Assembly: GCA_012719555.1 (NCBI GenBank)
Contig: JAAYAE010000149.1
Span: 1-5,250 of the forward strand
From: Acholeplasmataceae bacterium
GTDB lineage: Bacteria; Bacillota; Negativicutes; Acidaminococcales; Acidaminococcaceae
DNA: 5,250 nt
Reading direction: 5' to 3'
Part shown: one piece after another, positions 5,242 through 5,250 of the stretch
Position numbering within the stretch: the first letter of the stretch is position 1
Layout of the letters: every line of letters begins with the position of its first letter
Notes under the pieces: generated by a model
Told to the model about the DNA's origin: nothing
Seen by the model: the letters and a program-made list of their open reading frames with translations, nothing else
The model's database searches: none
Translations under genes and position numbers: made by a program

Positions 5242-5250
5242 CCTTAATAA

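Overview
The window holds one complete biotin (vitamin B7) biosynthesis operon. All five genes lie on the minus strand and are transcribed right to left in the order bioB-bioW-bioF-bioD-bioA. They span nearly the whole window, with short non-coding edges of 80 bases at the left and 78 at the right. No RNA gene, insertion sequence, CRISPR array or plus-strand gene could be supported.

Layout, in the direction of transcription. At 5199-5241 sits a near-consensus housekeeping promoter (TTGACA, 17-bp spacer, TACAAT). Its spacer and start region carry two GTTAAC-centred half-sites typical of a BirA (biotin repressor/ligase) operator. bioB (5172-4192) comes next, then after a 33-base gap bioW (4158-3349). 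bioW overlaps bioF (3395-2205) by 47 bases. bioF and bioD (2205-1462) share one base in TAATG, and bioD and bioA (1469-81) overlap by 8 bases. Past bioA is a small imperfect hairpin, then a perfect-consensus promoter (TTGACA-N17-TATAAT) pointing out of the window, presumably for the next gene on the same strand.

How the genes work together. BioW activates free pimelate to pimeloyl-CoA. BioF condenses this with alanine to 8-amino-7-oxononanoate (KAPA). BioA transaminates KAPA to 7,8-diaminononanoate (DAPA). BioD carboxylates and cyclises DAPA to dethiobiotin, and BioB inserts sulfur to give biotin. The operon is therefore complete from pimelate onward. It encodes no enzyme that makes pimelate (no BioI, BioC or BioH) and no BioY transporter.

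Organism. AT-rich DNA, G-rich Shine-Dalgarno sites, the BioW route and a GTTAAC-type BirA operator point to a Firmicute (Bacillota). BioB looks like the auxiliary-cluster variant of obligate anaerobes: Ser107 replaces one E. coli-type [2Fe-2S] cysteine and there is an extra Cys53. A clostridial or Negativicutes-like anaerobe is therefore likely; no finer placement is justified.

Nothing here looks like a wholly undescribed system. The points worth a second look are enzyme-level: the BioB cluster ligands, the BioA active site resembling lysine-using enzymes, two unusual BioD active-site loops, the bioW/bioF overlap, and the strong palindrome-bearing promoter at the left edge.
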